Assembly: GCF_003589595.1 (NCBI RefSeq)
Contig: NW_020653200.1
Span: 549,626-613,625, forward strand
Direction: 5' to 3'
Source: Hyposmocoma kahamanoa
Taxonomy: Eukaryota > Arthropoda > Insecta > Lepidoptera > Cosmopterigidae
DNA: 64,000 nucleotides
Translations under genes and position numbers: made by a program
The notes under the pieces: model-generated
Told to the model about the DNA's origin: nothing
Databases searched by the model: none
What the model saw: the letters and a program-made list of their open reading frames with translations, nothing else
Shown: in pieces, positions 22,644 to 33,205 of the stretch
Layout of the letters: each line of letters opens with the position of its first letter
Position numbering within the stretch: the stretch's first letter is position 1

Positions 22644-22817
22644 GGGTCGTATTCCAGAACTCTACTCAATACTCAAGTCAGGACTTGAGTATTGCAGTGA
22701 GCACTGAAAATCATACTCAAGTCCTTGCCATTGGGGCGTATTTCCAGTGCTTGAAATCATACTCAAGTCTGCTCAAATCCTGACTTGAGCATTGAGTAGA
22801 GTTCTGGAATACGACCC
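22644..22817. mobile_element. MITE with 27-bp perfect TIRs and TTA duplication
   Basis: GGGTCGTATTCCAGAACTCT followed by ACTCAAT is exactly inverted at the right end, and similarity continues for more than 40 bases (CTCAAGTCAGGA). TTA is present at 22641-22643 and 22818-22820. The interior repeats ACTCAAGTC several times. A 3-bp TTA/TWA duplication would suggest a PIF/Harbinger-type origin. Confidence 0.75.
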
Positions 22818-23862
22818 TTAAAGTTGGTAAGTACCAAATGTAAGTTACAAAAAAGTTTTGTCAGTCAACTTTTATAATTGTTGTAAATAATTAGTAAAAT
22901 ATAATACAATACAATAGTAGTACATAATCGTAATTGAAAAAGTAAGTAAATAAGCGATTGAGAAAGATTACGTATCGCTCGGTGAAGCGGGTGGCGGGGT
23001 CACTGCTCTCGCGCAGGGCATCGATTTAAAGCTAATTATGAAAAACTTTACTAGATAAACTTAGTAAGAATATTGAGCAGATTTCTTTATATATATATTT
23101 TTAATGATTTAGCATTATTTTTATTATTAATTTCTTAACTATGGCGAGAATTCGAAACAACACACTGTATATCATAATTATTTATAAACTTGTTCCTATC
23201 TGTTTTTAATGATCATGTTATACAGCTCTGTTAATTATTTTGAACCCAGCTCTCCGATTGACTGGTAGTGAGTGCCTAATAGCATTAAGTCCGCCAATTG
23301 TACTGTACTGTGTGCAATAAAGTTATTATAAATAAATAAATATAAATAACTAAATTACATTACCAGTCCAGAATTTGTTAGTTATTTTTAAATTAGAAAC
23401 TACTACCAGTCATTATAAAGACTTCATAGTGTTTAAAATTATAAATGTGCGAGTTTTGGCGACAACAGTCTTGAAAGTAATAGAAGCTTAAGGGGCTTCC
23501 ATTGTTTTTTTCTTCCGTGTTTACAAGACACAAAGACAATTTGACAGATGCTATTTTCAGGCGCTTTGAACAGCAAATTTTGCTAGTGACGGAACGTTGT
23601 TAGTTCTACATGGAAATTATATATATATATATATTTCATAATAAATACAGAAAAGTCTGGAAAATATCATGTTTCCTATAGTATGTATGTATTTCATTAA
23701 AATTTCCAAAGCGATGGTTAAACTTTGGAGTTTTCTAAAACCATACCAATAAGAATGAACTATACTTCGTTTTTTTAGGATTAGAAAAAACATAAACAAA
23801 GAAAGAGTAATAGTTAACTTTTTGTTCAGTCAATAAATTACATTAAAGGAAAATATCGTCCG

Positions 23863-24090
23863 CATTGACTTACAATTATATGGACGTCGGGTCCGCGCTA
23901 AAAAGTGTCCGCACTTGTAAGGCGCTAAAATCGTATACAGAGCGCGACACTCCGCTTTAATCTTCATTTGTTCTACGGACAGCGCGATACTGCGATGACA
24001 TAACAATTTAAATTTCGAATAGGTTGACTTGGGACATTTTTTTCGTGGTTTTTGTATTAGACCCGTCGTCCATTTATTTGTAAGTCAATG
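23863..24090. mobile_element. hAT-like MITE family F, copy 1
   Basis: The TIRs are CATTGACTTACAATTATATG at the left and, inverted, CATTGACTTACAAATAAATG at the right. They are flanked by ATCGTCCG on both sides (8-bp TSD). The interior is shared with 24463-24744 (opposite orientation) and 44810-45093. It is internally shorter than its relatives. Confidence 0.8.
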
Positions 24091-24462
24091 ATCGTCCGAA
24101 TCGATGACTAATGATATTTAAAAATGACATGATAGTGTGTAATTATTTTATAAAAAAGATTCCGTTTAACGTTTGGAAGCTCCGTTTCTTTAAGTTTTTT
24201 ATACTTAGTTCAAGTTTTTGAAATACATTAAGATAATTTTTTTTCATTTCATTTATAATAGCTAGTGTTACGAGTAAAAAGTACGTAACAATTACCTAAC
24301 TATAGTAAATACAGAAGAAGAGCAACTAATGGGTCTTTCTGACACAACACCGAATGTACACCGATATCGGTGGTGCGACATATAATATTTATATTACAAA
24401 ATAACTCATGAAGATTCATGTCACAAATAGCGAGTGTTTTAAGTGCACATGTCCGTAGGCGG

Positions 24463-24744
24463 CATTGACTTACAAAGAAATGGACGACGGGTCTAATACA
24501 AAAACTACGAAAAAAAATGTCCTAAGTCAACCCATTTAAACGTAGTGACGTGTAAAGGAATATGAAAAAGCTAAAAAGTTGAATTTAAATTGTAATGTCA
24601 TCGCAGTACTGTCTAATTTTGCTTGCTGTCAGTTGAACAAACGAAGACTAAAGCGTGAATGACGCTCTGTATACGATTTTAACGCCCTATAAGTTCGGAC
24701 ACTTTTTAGCGCGGACCCGACGTCCATATAATTGTAAGACAATG
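24463..24744. mobile_element. hAT-like MITE family F, copy 2
   Basis: Same TIRs and interior as copy 1 but inverted, flanked by an exact 8-bp duplication GTAGGCGG on both sides. It is 282 bases long with no coding capacity. Confidence 0.82.
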
Positions 24745-24927
24745 GTAGGCGGCCATAAATAAATACATTATTTACAAATACCATTCAAGTTAAGAGTTAT
24801 TTAAAAACAGTTGTATATATATTGCTAAAGCGTAAATCATTTTAAATACAAAATCACTGTAAGTACTTAATGTCAATTTGTTAATAATTTAGAATATAAG
24901 CCTGATGATACAATTACGAACTCGACA

Positions 24928-25383
24928 AACAAGTAGTACGTAATTAACATTCTGGCACAAAATTACGTTTAATTCATTCATAAATAAATATCGCGTTACA
25001 CTTCGACATTGATAACTTTCTTAAACTCACTTGCGTCAGAAATTCGTTCATGCGTTGCGCATGAGTGTCAAACGTAAAACACAGGACTCACAGTTATATA
25101 CAGATTTTGTACTGTGACCATTCCCAATTTTTTTAAAACATACGCACAGTCGTAATAATTACGAGTATCTTAAAAACAAGTAGTACGTAATTAACTTTCT
25201 GGCACAAAATTACGTTTAATTTATTCATATGTAAATATCGCGTTATATTTCAACAGTGATAACTTTTTTGAACTCACTTGCGTCAAAAATTCTATCATGC
25301 GTTGCGCATGAGTGTCAAACGTAAAACACAGGACTGACAAGTTATATACGGATTTTGTACTGTGACCATTCCCAATTTAAAAA
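24928..25383. repeat. Tandem duplication, two units, period 247 bases
   Basis: AACAAGTAGTACGTAATTAA starts at 24928 and again at 25175. Both units run through ATGCGTTGCGCATGAGTGTC and GACCATTCCCAATTT. They differ at scattered positions. The block lies 300-750 bases downstream of the Mbs stop codon and so probably in the Mbs 3' UTR or just past it. Confidence 0.85.
25220..25225 (-). terminator. Candidate polyadenylation hexamer for Mbs
   Basis: AATAAA on the minus strand, about 455 bases after the stop codon at 25678. It is present only in the second unit of the tandem duplication; the first unit has GAATTAA instead. This rests on the hexamer alone. Confidence 0.3.
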
Positions 25384-25677
25384 AATCATAATTCTAGCTA
25401 CATTCAGGCGCCATAAATACAATATAAAAGCAAACAGGGAAACAAATTACATTTAATTGGACGAATGTACATATTCGATGACAACTACCGGCAATAGTTC
25501 AATCTAGTCACAGTTCGTCAGAATCACAACTTGTCGGAACTCGTCGTCGTTCACCAAAAGCAGCAGTATATATAATTTATCTTAATTGCCAAGCTCTGGA
25601 CGCGTCTGCGACAGGGTTGGTGATGGCTTTATAGAATCTAATTTACGTAGGAAACTAGTGTAACGCCAGGCTGACGT

Positions 25678-25764
25678 TCACTTGGACAGTTTGCTTATGA
25701 CTCTAATTAACGCTCCGTTCTCGTCCTTCAAACGCTGGTTTTCGGCTTGCAGCACCTGTTGGTA
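25678..25764 (-). CDS. Mbs: Mbs alternative terminal exon (canonical leucine zipper)
   Basis: The acceptor TTTTTCAG ends at 25765. There are 28 codons plus TGA (25678-25680), entered in phase 0. It encodes Y-Q-Q-V-L-Q-A-E-N-Q-R-L-K-D then E-N-G-A-L-I-R-V-I-S-K-L-S-K. This is nearly identical to the leucine-zipper end of vertebrate MYPT1, the part that contacts cGMP-dependent protein kinase in the vertebrate protein. It is the last exon on this strand before intergenic DNA. Confidence 0.93.
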   Translation of the reverse strand, partial: YQQVLQAENQRLKDENGALIRVISKLSK

Positions 25765-28598
25765 CTGAAAAATAGCATAAAATTAAGTTATGAATTTTGG
25801 CAAGATTTGTACACGTACATCACAAACAACACCACATTTTCTGAGGGAGATTGTATTTCGTGGGACAAATGCAGGGCTTCATTAAAAACTGACAAATATT
25901 ATTACATAATGAAATAGAAAAAAAAAACAATACTACACGTGGTAAGTTTGTGTGTAACAAGTCACTTTACAATATTAAATACATTATATACGTAGTGCGC
26001 AATACCGATGGTGTTAGAATGTCAAAAACTTAGAATGTCGTAAAAAAACTATATCTGAACACCGATTCAACAACATTTCAACTTGTTTTTGAATTGCTAA
26101 GCGATTTGAGTATATCTAATCGAATGATGATCGTGTTTTTGGGTGTGTCCTTGTCGTGTGCGTGTGTCTGTGTACAACAATGGCAGAGGGTGAATATTTA
26201 CAGGGAAGCAGATGTACGCATCAACTATTGCTGTGCAATATTTATATTTTTTTTTCTTTTTAATATTTTTAGGAAAACTATACTACCAGCACGCTAAGAT
26301 GCCCGTTTTGACGTTTGTCCGCTCATCAAATTTCGTATTCATTCATAACTACGTTGAAGGAGATAATTGATGTACATTGTTGTCAATAGTTACGTGCAGT
26401 AAAATTTATCGATGTATAACTGCACGACACAACTTAGCACTTGTTTTTCGAATTTTTTTTTTTTAAATGAACTCTAATACGGTCGTCACTTATAGGATCG
26501 CTGTCCAGCACAACTTCTACCTACGGTAAAGTCACGTCAAAGCACGCAAAACAAAGCAGTTTCGAATTGACGACATATTAAGTAAACATTTTTATTTTCG
26601 TTTTACTAAAACTTTTTTATCAGTTTCCCCTTGCAATACTAGTTATAAATGTAAAAATTTATAGATGTGACTCCATTTGATTATATTTTTTTCGATAATG
26701 AATTAAGATTTGACCTCACTATTGTAATTTGTCAAAACAGCCATCATAGCGTGTACCGGTACTGTAGATAAAATACAGACAGCCCAGATGATAGCCGACC
26801 TCCGGTAAGAGATGTCACTTCAAGAGGAAGAAGTAGAGTAACTAGCAGCTGGGTCTATAAATGGTTAACATTATTAATAGTTATAATAAATAAAGATGGT
26901 CATTCACAAGTTTCCCGAGATAAAGAAATTTCATTCGAATAAATTTCTTACGCAAGCCCATTTTCCTATCAACCCTTCGCCACTGATGTGCGTTTTACAT
27001 TTCGATGACACTACTCAATACAGCATCACATGGACCTATTTACGGGTGTTTTGTTATCAGTTTACAGCACGGTCTCAACCAAACGGATAACAGGACATGC
27101 ATTCCACACTCCAGCCAATACTTTATAAGCGTTGAGTTTTATTCAGTTCCTAATTTCTCTATATTATTAATGACTAAGTATCTAATAACGTCGTCGTGAT
27201 CAGTGTGGTAAAAATTATTTTGATGCGGCTAATATTTGTTACAGTGCGCTTTGTTCTGAAGATGTAATGGTGTTATGATGAAAAATGTCAGGCCGTTGGA
27301 TGTGTTAACAGTACCACATTTGTAGGTCACTAGCATAATGTCAATTCAAGTTATAAATAATAATAACAACGCAATATGAAACTGTAAAAACTCAACACAA
27401 AACGGGCCAGCCACGCTATCGGCGAAAGATTTCCAACAGATATAACCCAACCGAATAGCGAAGCTACTCCGGCGCAAGTTAGACACGGATCAAAGCATGC
27501 TGGCCATAGCACACGGTTAATATTAACATTTGGGGAGACTCGACAAATACCCGGCTAGAACTGTGTTGTCACATCGATTCAATTGGACGTGATTTTTTAA
27601 CTTTTTTGACTCTGAACGCGGAAAGAAGCGATCTGTAAATTTACAATGTTTGTAACCATTTGCGAGTAGTCTCTCTCAATCAAACCGTTTTTAAAGTTAT
27701 TTTAAGTGTTTCGAATACAATATTTACACATGAAAACACATCCGTATTTGTCAGTCCGTACGTTTTCAATAGTGTAAAAAACACAACGAAGATGATAATA
27801 AAACGGAGAGAGTTGAAATTGGGTATTAGAAAACTGAGCACTTGATAATATACTACATTTACTATAATTTCACATGGCAGTGTACGTAAAGTGAGGCAGA
27901 CGTATAATTGGTTGAATTTTTATGCACAGAGCAAGCGGAAAAATCTTTTAATAGCCAAATAATGTCATTAAAGAAAATAAGACATTCGATTAACTTCAAT
28001 TTTACGTCCAATATCGTATGACAACGTGCAGTTCCGGGTCTTTGGGCGGTGGAGGTCGCTTGCAATCGTTTAACAAACTAACACATTATAACCTAAATTT
28101 GTAGAGCTATAATGGAGCGACGAAATATTGATACGTTTAATCTGTAGATATTTATAAAAATAATATATTTTTTTCATATTGAACATCTAAATATTTATAT
28201 ATGCAAAGTGGGTACATATATTTAAAAAAACATGACACGTTAATGCTCTGGCCACACAGGCGGCCACAGAAGCGTTCCCGCGCCCGGAACGCTTTCGCGG
28301 CTGTTTCTGTGTGGCCTGAGCATAAATGTCACAAATTTGAAATAAAATATGCTAACAACGAAATCATAATCAACTAATAGACATCGACGCACCAGCAGCA
28401 ACTTATGCTAGCAAATCAAAACGCATTTGCAATACATCTGACGGCACTAAACAAAGTGCTCTTCTCAGTGGTTAGAAAAAGCATAACTTTTTAACCGCTG
28501 TAAATCAAAACGTTTATAAAAATAGTACTTTCCCAATACAAAATGGAGTTATTGTAGAGTTATTAATTGTTATTCCATTCTTTGACTTGTTATGCACA
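25765..28598. other. Last Mbs intron, part without recognised elements
   Basis: Apart from the small fold-back at 28242-28323, no element or exon is recognised. The short open frames at 26094-27199 lack coding features. Confidence 0.4.
28242..28323. mobile_element. Tiny GC-rich fold-back element
   Basis: ATGCTCTGGCCACACAG (28242-28258) and CTGTGTGGCCTGAGCAT (28307-28323) are inverted with one mismatch. An inner AGCGTTCC/GGAACGCT hairpin sits between them. It is a short MITE or fold-back element in the terminal Mbs intron. Confidence 0.65.
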
Positions 28599-29153
28599 AT
28601 ACAGGATTATTTGTGAAATACTAACGACCTCTCAGGACTATATTACTAACATCGTAAACAACAACTTTTGTTCAATGATTTTTAATAATTCATCACATTC
28701 ACGAACTGCCTCCGTGGCCGAACGGTTACCATGCCGGACTGCCACGCAGAGGTCCCAGGTTCGATTCCCGGGCCGGGAGAAATATTTGTATGGCCTACAT
28801 TTATTTCTCTCGTGAGTTTGGGTGTAATTTGTGGTTGTCTAATTGTGTGTCCATGGCACCCGCGACACAGGGTTTCCCTAGTGTGGGGCTATGTTGATTG
28901 TGAGCGTTATTATTATTATTATTTTACTTTCACATAAAAATAAAAATACTTAAATAGATAGCTCTAAACTGTGATAACTCTGTGCAAAACGCAGGAGCGG
29001 GGATGAAGATCATCGGGGAGGACACCTACATGTTTATTACCTTACTACCAGATACAGATCCAAAAAGTGTCAGGTAGTATAAAAGTTGTTGTTTATGATG
29101 TTAGTAATGTAGTCCTGTGAGATTGTTTAGTATTTTGAAAATAACTCTGCATA
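28599..29153. mobile_element. Long-TIR MITE family G, copy 1, with nested SINE
   Basis: The left 70 bases (TACAGGATTATTTGTGAAAT through AACAACAACTTTTG) and the right 70 bases are inverted repeats with scattered mismatches. A SINE (28707-28925) is inserted inside. A second copy lies at 57079-57741. TA at the borders suggests Tc1/mariner-type mobilisation, though this is not certain. Confidence 0.7.
28707..28925 (+). repeat. tRNA-derived SINE family B, near-complete
   Basis: A-box-like CCGTGGCCGAACGGTTACC and B-box GGTTCGATTCC are followed by CGGGCCGGGAGA, a tRNA-unrelated body and a (TTA)n tail ending near 28925. No folded acceptor stem or CCA-type end is present, so it is a SINE and not a tRNA gene. 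Related copies are at 12420 and, more distantly, 53409. Confidence 0.8.
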
Positions 29154-29336
29154 ATAACTTTTGAATATCAAATGATTTTGACCTATCACAAGTTGTCAAC
29201 TTGGACTGTAATAGTGTAGCGCGACATTCCTTCAGTAATTTCCTAAGAGTATACATATTATGTGTAGCATTAGCAGCAAACTGTTCCCCCACCGCCGATT
29301 CCCGCCGTGTTTCAGCGCGCAAAAACATACATTTAC

Positions 29337-29435
29337 CTATTTTGCAGCCGAGTTGGTCAGTTTGCTCACGACCCGTGTCAGAGCGCGATTCTCCGCCCTC
29401 AACCTTTCGTTCTCGGCTTTTAGCTTTTGCAATTG
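29337..29435 (-). CDS. Mbs: Mbs alternative C-terminal exon (divergent leucine zipper)
   Basis: The acceptor TTTTGTAG ends at 29436. There are 32 codons plus TAG, entered in phase 0 like the exon at 25764. It encodes Q-L-Q-K-L-K-A-E-N-E-R-L-R then A-E-N-R-A-L-T-R-V-V-S-K-L-T and ends N-S-A-A-K. It aligns residue for residue with the canonical zipper exon, so the two are duplicated alternatives. The stop TAG is followed at once by GTAAAT, a usable donor. The exon could therefore be a poison-free cassette (stop at the junction) or a terminal exon with its own poly(A) site (AATAAA on the minus strand near 29033-29038). Confidence 0.88.
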   Translation of the reverse strand, partial: QLQKLKAENERLRAENRALTRVVSKLTNSAAK

Positions 29436-30153
29436 CTACAAAACGAACACCACAATTACATCAGCTACGGACTAAGACTTTTTGGTCTACTTGAGTAAGA
29501 GCCTTCAGGGTCGTATCTACTAAATGGCGTGAATGTACAGGATGGTATTCGTATCCGTCGGCGTCTGTTTATGAACGCGTTCCTTTACAAAATGCGTTTT
29601 TTATATTGGCAAAATGGTGATCGACGTCGATCAAGGTCTTAATGTTAACCACCAATAATCCACTGCCTCGTCATTACTCACCAGGCATTTGTCGTGAGAC
29701 GCAATGCAATTCAGAAATCATGATGGCAGCCACAACGCCGAGTCAATGCCCGCAATATTATGTAGTATAAATCCGGTAAAATAAATGTGTCGTGTAGGCA
29801 CGTGTATTGTTCTCGCGTCTCGCAACGGCGTTCATCAGCTTTTACAATAATGTATTATATAAACGGTGTGAGATATGGGATTTTTCAAAAGTATCAATTT
29901 GAAACGTGAAACTAGTTGCATTAACGAATATATAAATCTTTTGTTTTGGGGGCTTACTGGAGTTATCACAACTTTTACCTGGTTTTTAACGTTTAGTTTC
30001 ACCTTTAGGAAACATTTGAGACGATTTATTTTGTATTCAACATAAAAGAAGTCGGTACACAATCCCACAAATATCTGTTTACGCGTTTAAAAATCAACAC
30101 CGTCGCGTGACGCTACGCAAAAAGCAACTACGAGTATATCAGAGATTGCGTAC

Positions 30154-30237
30154 CTTTAGTTCTTCCTCCATTTCCGAGAGCTTCCTCTCAATGGCCCTCT
30201 TTTCTCGCTTCTCGATTTCAGATAATGAGTTCTGGTT
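30154..30237 (-). CDS. Mbs: Mbs exon: E-K-R-E-K-R-A-I-E-R-K-L-S coiled-coil segment
   Basis: The acceptor TATTTTCAG ends at 30238 and the donor GTACGC begins at 30153. There are 28 codons, phase 0 to phase 0. It encodes S-L-S-E-I-E-K-R-E-K-R-A-I then E-R-K-L-S-E-M-E-E-E-L-K, which matches the vertebrate MYPT1 stretch L-L-E-M-E-K-R-E-R-R-A-L-E-R. It is the shared exon just before the alternative zippers. A tandem CAG (NAGNAG-like, 6 bases apart) at the acceptor could give a 2-residue variant. Confidence 0.9.
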
Positions 30238-30847
30238 CTGAAAATAGAAAAAAAATTGACGTACCGCGGAGAAAATTTTGACTGAAACTAATTTCGCGTT
30301 CTGCCATTTTCGAACACACGCAGTAGCAAAAATTACAACAATCGCTTTAATGCACGTATAAATAATTCGCAACGCGCGATAGAAATACAAACTACTTATC
30401 AATCTTTTAACGGCGGATACGCTTGTCTCGAAAAAAATTTAGCCTTTTCTTTAAGATCGCTTTTCATAGTGATATAGTTAGTAGTATACAATTGTCGATG
30501 TCAATTTCACGTAGACCTGTGTATGCAAACACTCTGTAAAGACCCTATATGTATTTTGTACTTGAGCAACAAAGGCGAATCGCCTCACGCAATCTTATTA
30601 ATGATGCTTACTTCATATTTCTCCCAGTGGTACACAAAGTGATACCCAAAACGTCGTAATAATTATTACAGCGAACAAGAATAAATCAAATAGTTCACGA
30701 CGCAAGCTCACTGTGCACTATTGTCGTGAAAATCAACTTTATTACAATTAATTAAACATGCACGAATTAAGTTAAATAAATTTGTATGAAAATAATTTAT
30801 TACGCCAGTATAATCAACAAAGACAAAATTCAAAAAATACTATGTTG

Positions 30848-31006
30848 TACATAGGAATGAAACTATTTTTCCGGATTTAAATCGCGTATATTTGTTTTTT
30901 CAGTCAACCGTGACCATGGGACCTGTAAAGGGCCCGAAACGTCGGTTTGTTTGAAAAAACAAATATACGCGATTTAAATCCGGAAAAATAGTTTCATTCC
31001 TATGTA
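30848..31006. repeat. Palindromic repeat H, copy 1: 53-bp perfect arms and hammerhead-like loop
   Basis: 30848-30900 and 30954-31006 are exact reverse complements. The 53-base loop contains ACCTGTAAAGGGCCCGAAAC, continuing GTCGGTTTG. The loop and arms recur, with more divergence and extra flank, at 56560-56745. GAAAC-GTC after a short GC stem resembles the hammerhead motif of Penelope-like elements, but two core positions differ from the consensus. Confidence 0.75.
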
Positions 31007-31919
31007 TAACAATCGCGAAAACCTAAGAACTCGATATACTATGTTGTAGTTCTGTCCATTGTACATTTTACGTCACAGATCTCTTACTATGGCATAACTT
31101 CTTATTATTTTCCCGATATTGCGGAACAATTACAAGCTCTAGAAGAAATCTACAACTAGTGACAATAATTCTGTCGAGAATCCATTGCCTTGTATATATG
31201 TGACAGTGACTCGTAAAAACCTACTACGACTTGTACATACAACGGTCGGAGAGAGTAATGACAAGGGCAACTAAACCCAATGACGGCAAGAAGCAGATTT
31301 ATTGCGAGCTACTAAAATAACTCGCTGACTTCTCAGTACAATACCACGACCTAAATAGCTCGCGATTATTGTATATAAATTAGTGTTACTTATCAAATGA
31401 AGAATTAAGTAATTTCATTTGCGAGTCGAAACTGTAACCATGTTGATGGAACTTAAATGTGTGGTACCGCTTCTAGTTAGTAAATATTTATAAAAGTACG
31501 AGAATAGCATATATTGAATATTCTTATTGCACGGATATATAGCTCGACCTCGTAGGCATAACAATAATAACTCGTGAATTTTTTTTTAAGTCACATCTTT
31601 ATTATTATTCCTTAAATCTATTTGGGACTCACTCTGTGGTCTAAGAGGTGCATTTTTAATTTTTAAATAGAAGTGACGGTATTCCCACACAATGCCACAG
31701 TCGACCGGGATCAAGGACTCAGGTTTAATCGGCGAACGACACATGCCTTATAGAGCGGTACCTATATACATATATTATTAAGTTTATAATGTGCCAAACA
31801 ACCACGCCAATTATCTGGTAACAGATTGGGTTATCCCTTGTACTATGAGTACCAGAGCTGAACTCCGGGGCACAACCCAGTACAAACAGACCAGAACAAA
31901 TTTAGAACGCTTCGTTTAT

Positions 31920-31990
31920 TAATTTGTCCCACCGGGAATTGAACCCGGGAGATACACTTCCAGTGTTCGAAGCACATTCATAGAGCCCAC
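31920..31990 (-). repeat. tRNA-like SINE head
   Basis: On the minus strand, CCCGGGTTCAATTCCCGG (B box with stem) follows an anticodon-arm-like stretch. Box A is poor. It probably belongs to a SINE; no functional tRNA fold is seen. Confidence 0.4.
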
Positions 31991-32808
31991 GACAATATTG
32001 TAACGGATTTGCAAGGTAAAAAACCAAATGTCACCTTGTACGAGAATGATAAATCGATTTAGTTGACGATACTTATAAAAATAGGTTTACTCAAATATAA
32101 TCGAAAATACTTAAAATTTAAAAGAAAAAAACAATGACAGTTTGTTGTGTATCGATTATGCAACTTTACCAGTCTAGGCCAGGAAAGTAAGTTTTTTCTA
32201 CTGCTTCAAACTTTCAAATCTACCTACGCTTATGGACATATTTAGAAGTACTCTAAAAGGAGAATGAATTATGATAACAATATTCATATGAGCGACTGGC
32301 CACATACACCAGAACGTTTGATTTGAAAAAAGAATTACTAAACCGTCTATTGATTTCGATTCGTAAGAAACATTGTAATCATAATTCAACCTTTGTTTAG
32401 CGTTCCTCTAAAGACTCGACTAAACAGAAACTACCTTCTAGAGTCAGTGTCGGCAAAAGCAAGTTTAAAAAAAAACAATTGTTACTTTCTACGCGTTCAA
32501 TTATGGCGCTCCAATATACCTACACCTCAAGTAAAGTGCTGTGGTATTTTTTTTTTGTTTACTCGATAGCTTGATTGCAAAAATATAACCTTCTTCATTC
32601 AACAAGATATTTAACAAAATAGTATGTGTTATTGAGCAACACTGCTATTTATACCTCGGTGTTAACGGGGGTTGCTCGACTCATACTTTGACAAGTGTCG
32701 ACTCATGTTTGGCAATCCCTGACTTCCCGGCGACCATAATAATATATTATAAACAAGCATGTGTGCTAGTGCACTAGAAAATCCAACGTATGGTGATTGT
32801 TGTCGTAC

Positions 32809-32970
32809 CACTTGCGAGAGTCTGGTGATGGTGCCGCGCGCCTCTCGTAGCTGCTGCTCGGAGGTGGCAAGCAGTGCGCGTAGGCGGCGAACTTCACTCG
32901 CCGACGCCTCATACAAAGCTTTATAGTCTTTCTTCTCGTCGTCGCCTTCTTCCGTGCGCTCGTTGCCCGA
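32809..32970 (-). CDS. Mbs: Mbs exon: D-Y-K-A-L-Y coiled coil
   Basis: The acceptor GTTTTCAG ends at 32971 and the donor GTACGA begins at 32808. There are 54 codons, phase 0 to phase 0. It encodes S-G-N-E-R-T-E-E-G-D-D-E-K-K, then D-Y-K-A-L-Y-E-A-S-A-S-E-V-R-R-L-R and a heptad region to R-L-S-Q-V. It corresponds to MYPT1 D-F-K-K-L-Y-E-Q-I-L-A-E-N. Both the long form and the internal-start form would enter this exon. Confidence 0.88.
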
Positions 32971-33144
32971 CTGAAAACATACATATTCTACATCAATCAC
33001 TACTCGACACACGGGTCTGTAGGACTTAATCCGTTATGCTGTCCGAAAGCAGGTTGGAGATTTCACATGTCTGAGTTGTAAACCAAACCAAAATGCGAGG
33101 GATATTCACAAATGTACGTAACTCAAAAATTAAAGTCAATAGTC

Positions 33145-33205
33145 GTATCGGGAAACGAACCCGGGACATTCCCACCAAGCGCCCATATTACTAACCACTG
33201 TCTCT
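33145..33205 (-). repeat. tRNA-like SINE head
   Basis: On the minus strand, CAGTGGTTAGTAATATGGGC, then TGTCCCGGGTTCGTTTCCCG, gives A- and B-box-like elements with T-arm pairing. The acceptor stem is absent. It is a SINE fragment in an Mbs intron. Confidence 0.4.

Noticed and set aside
28707..28790. Possible functional tRNA gene
   Set aside because: A and B boxes are present but there is no pairing acceptor stem, and the sequence continues as a SINE with a TTA tail.
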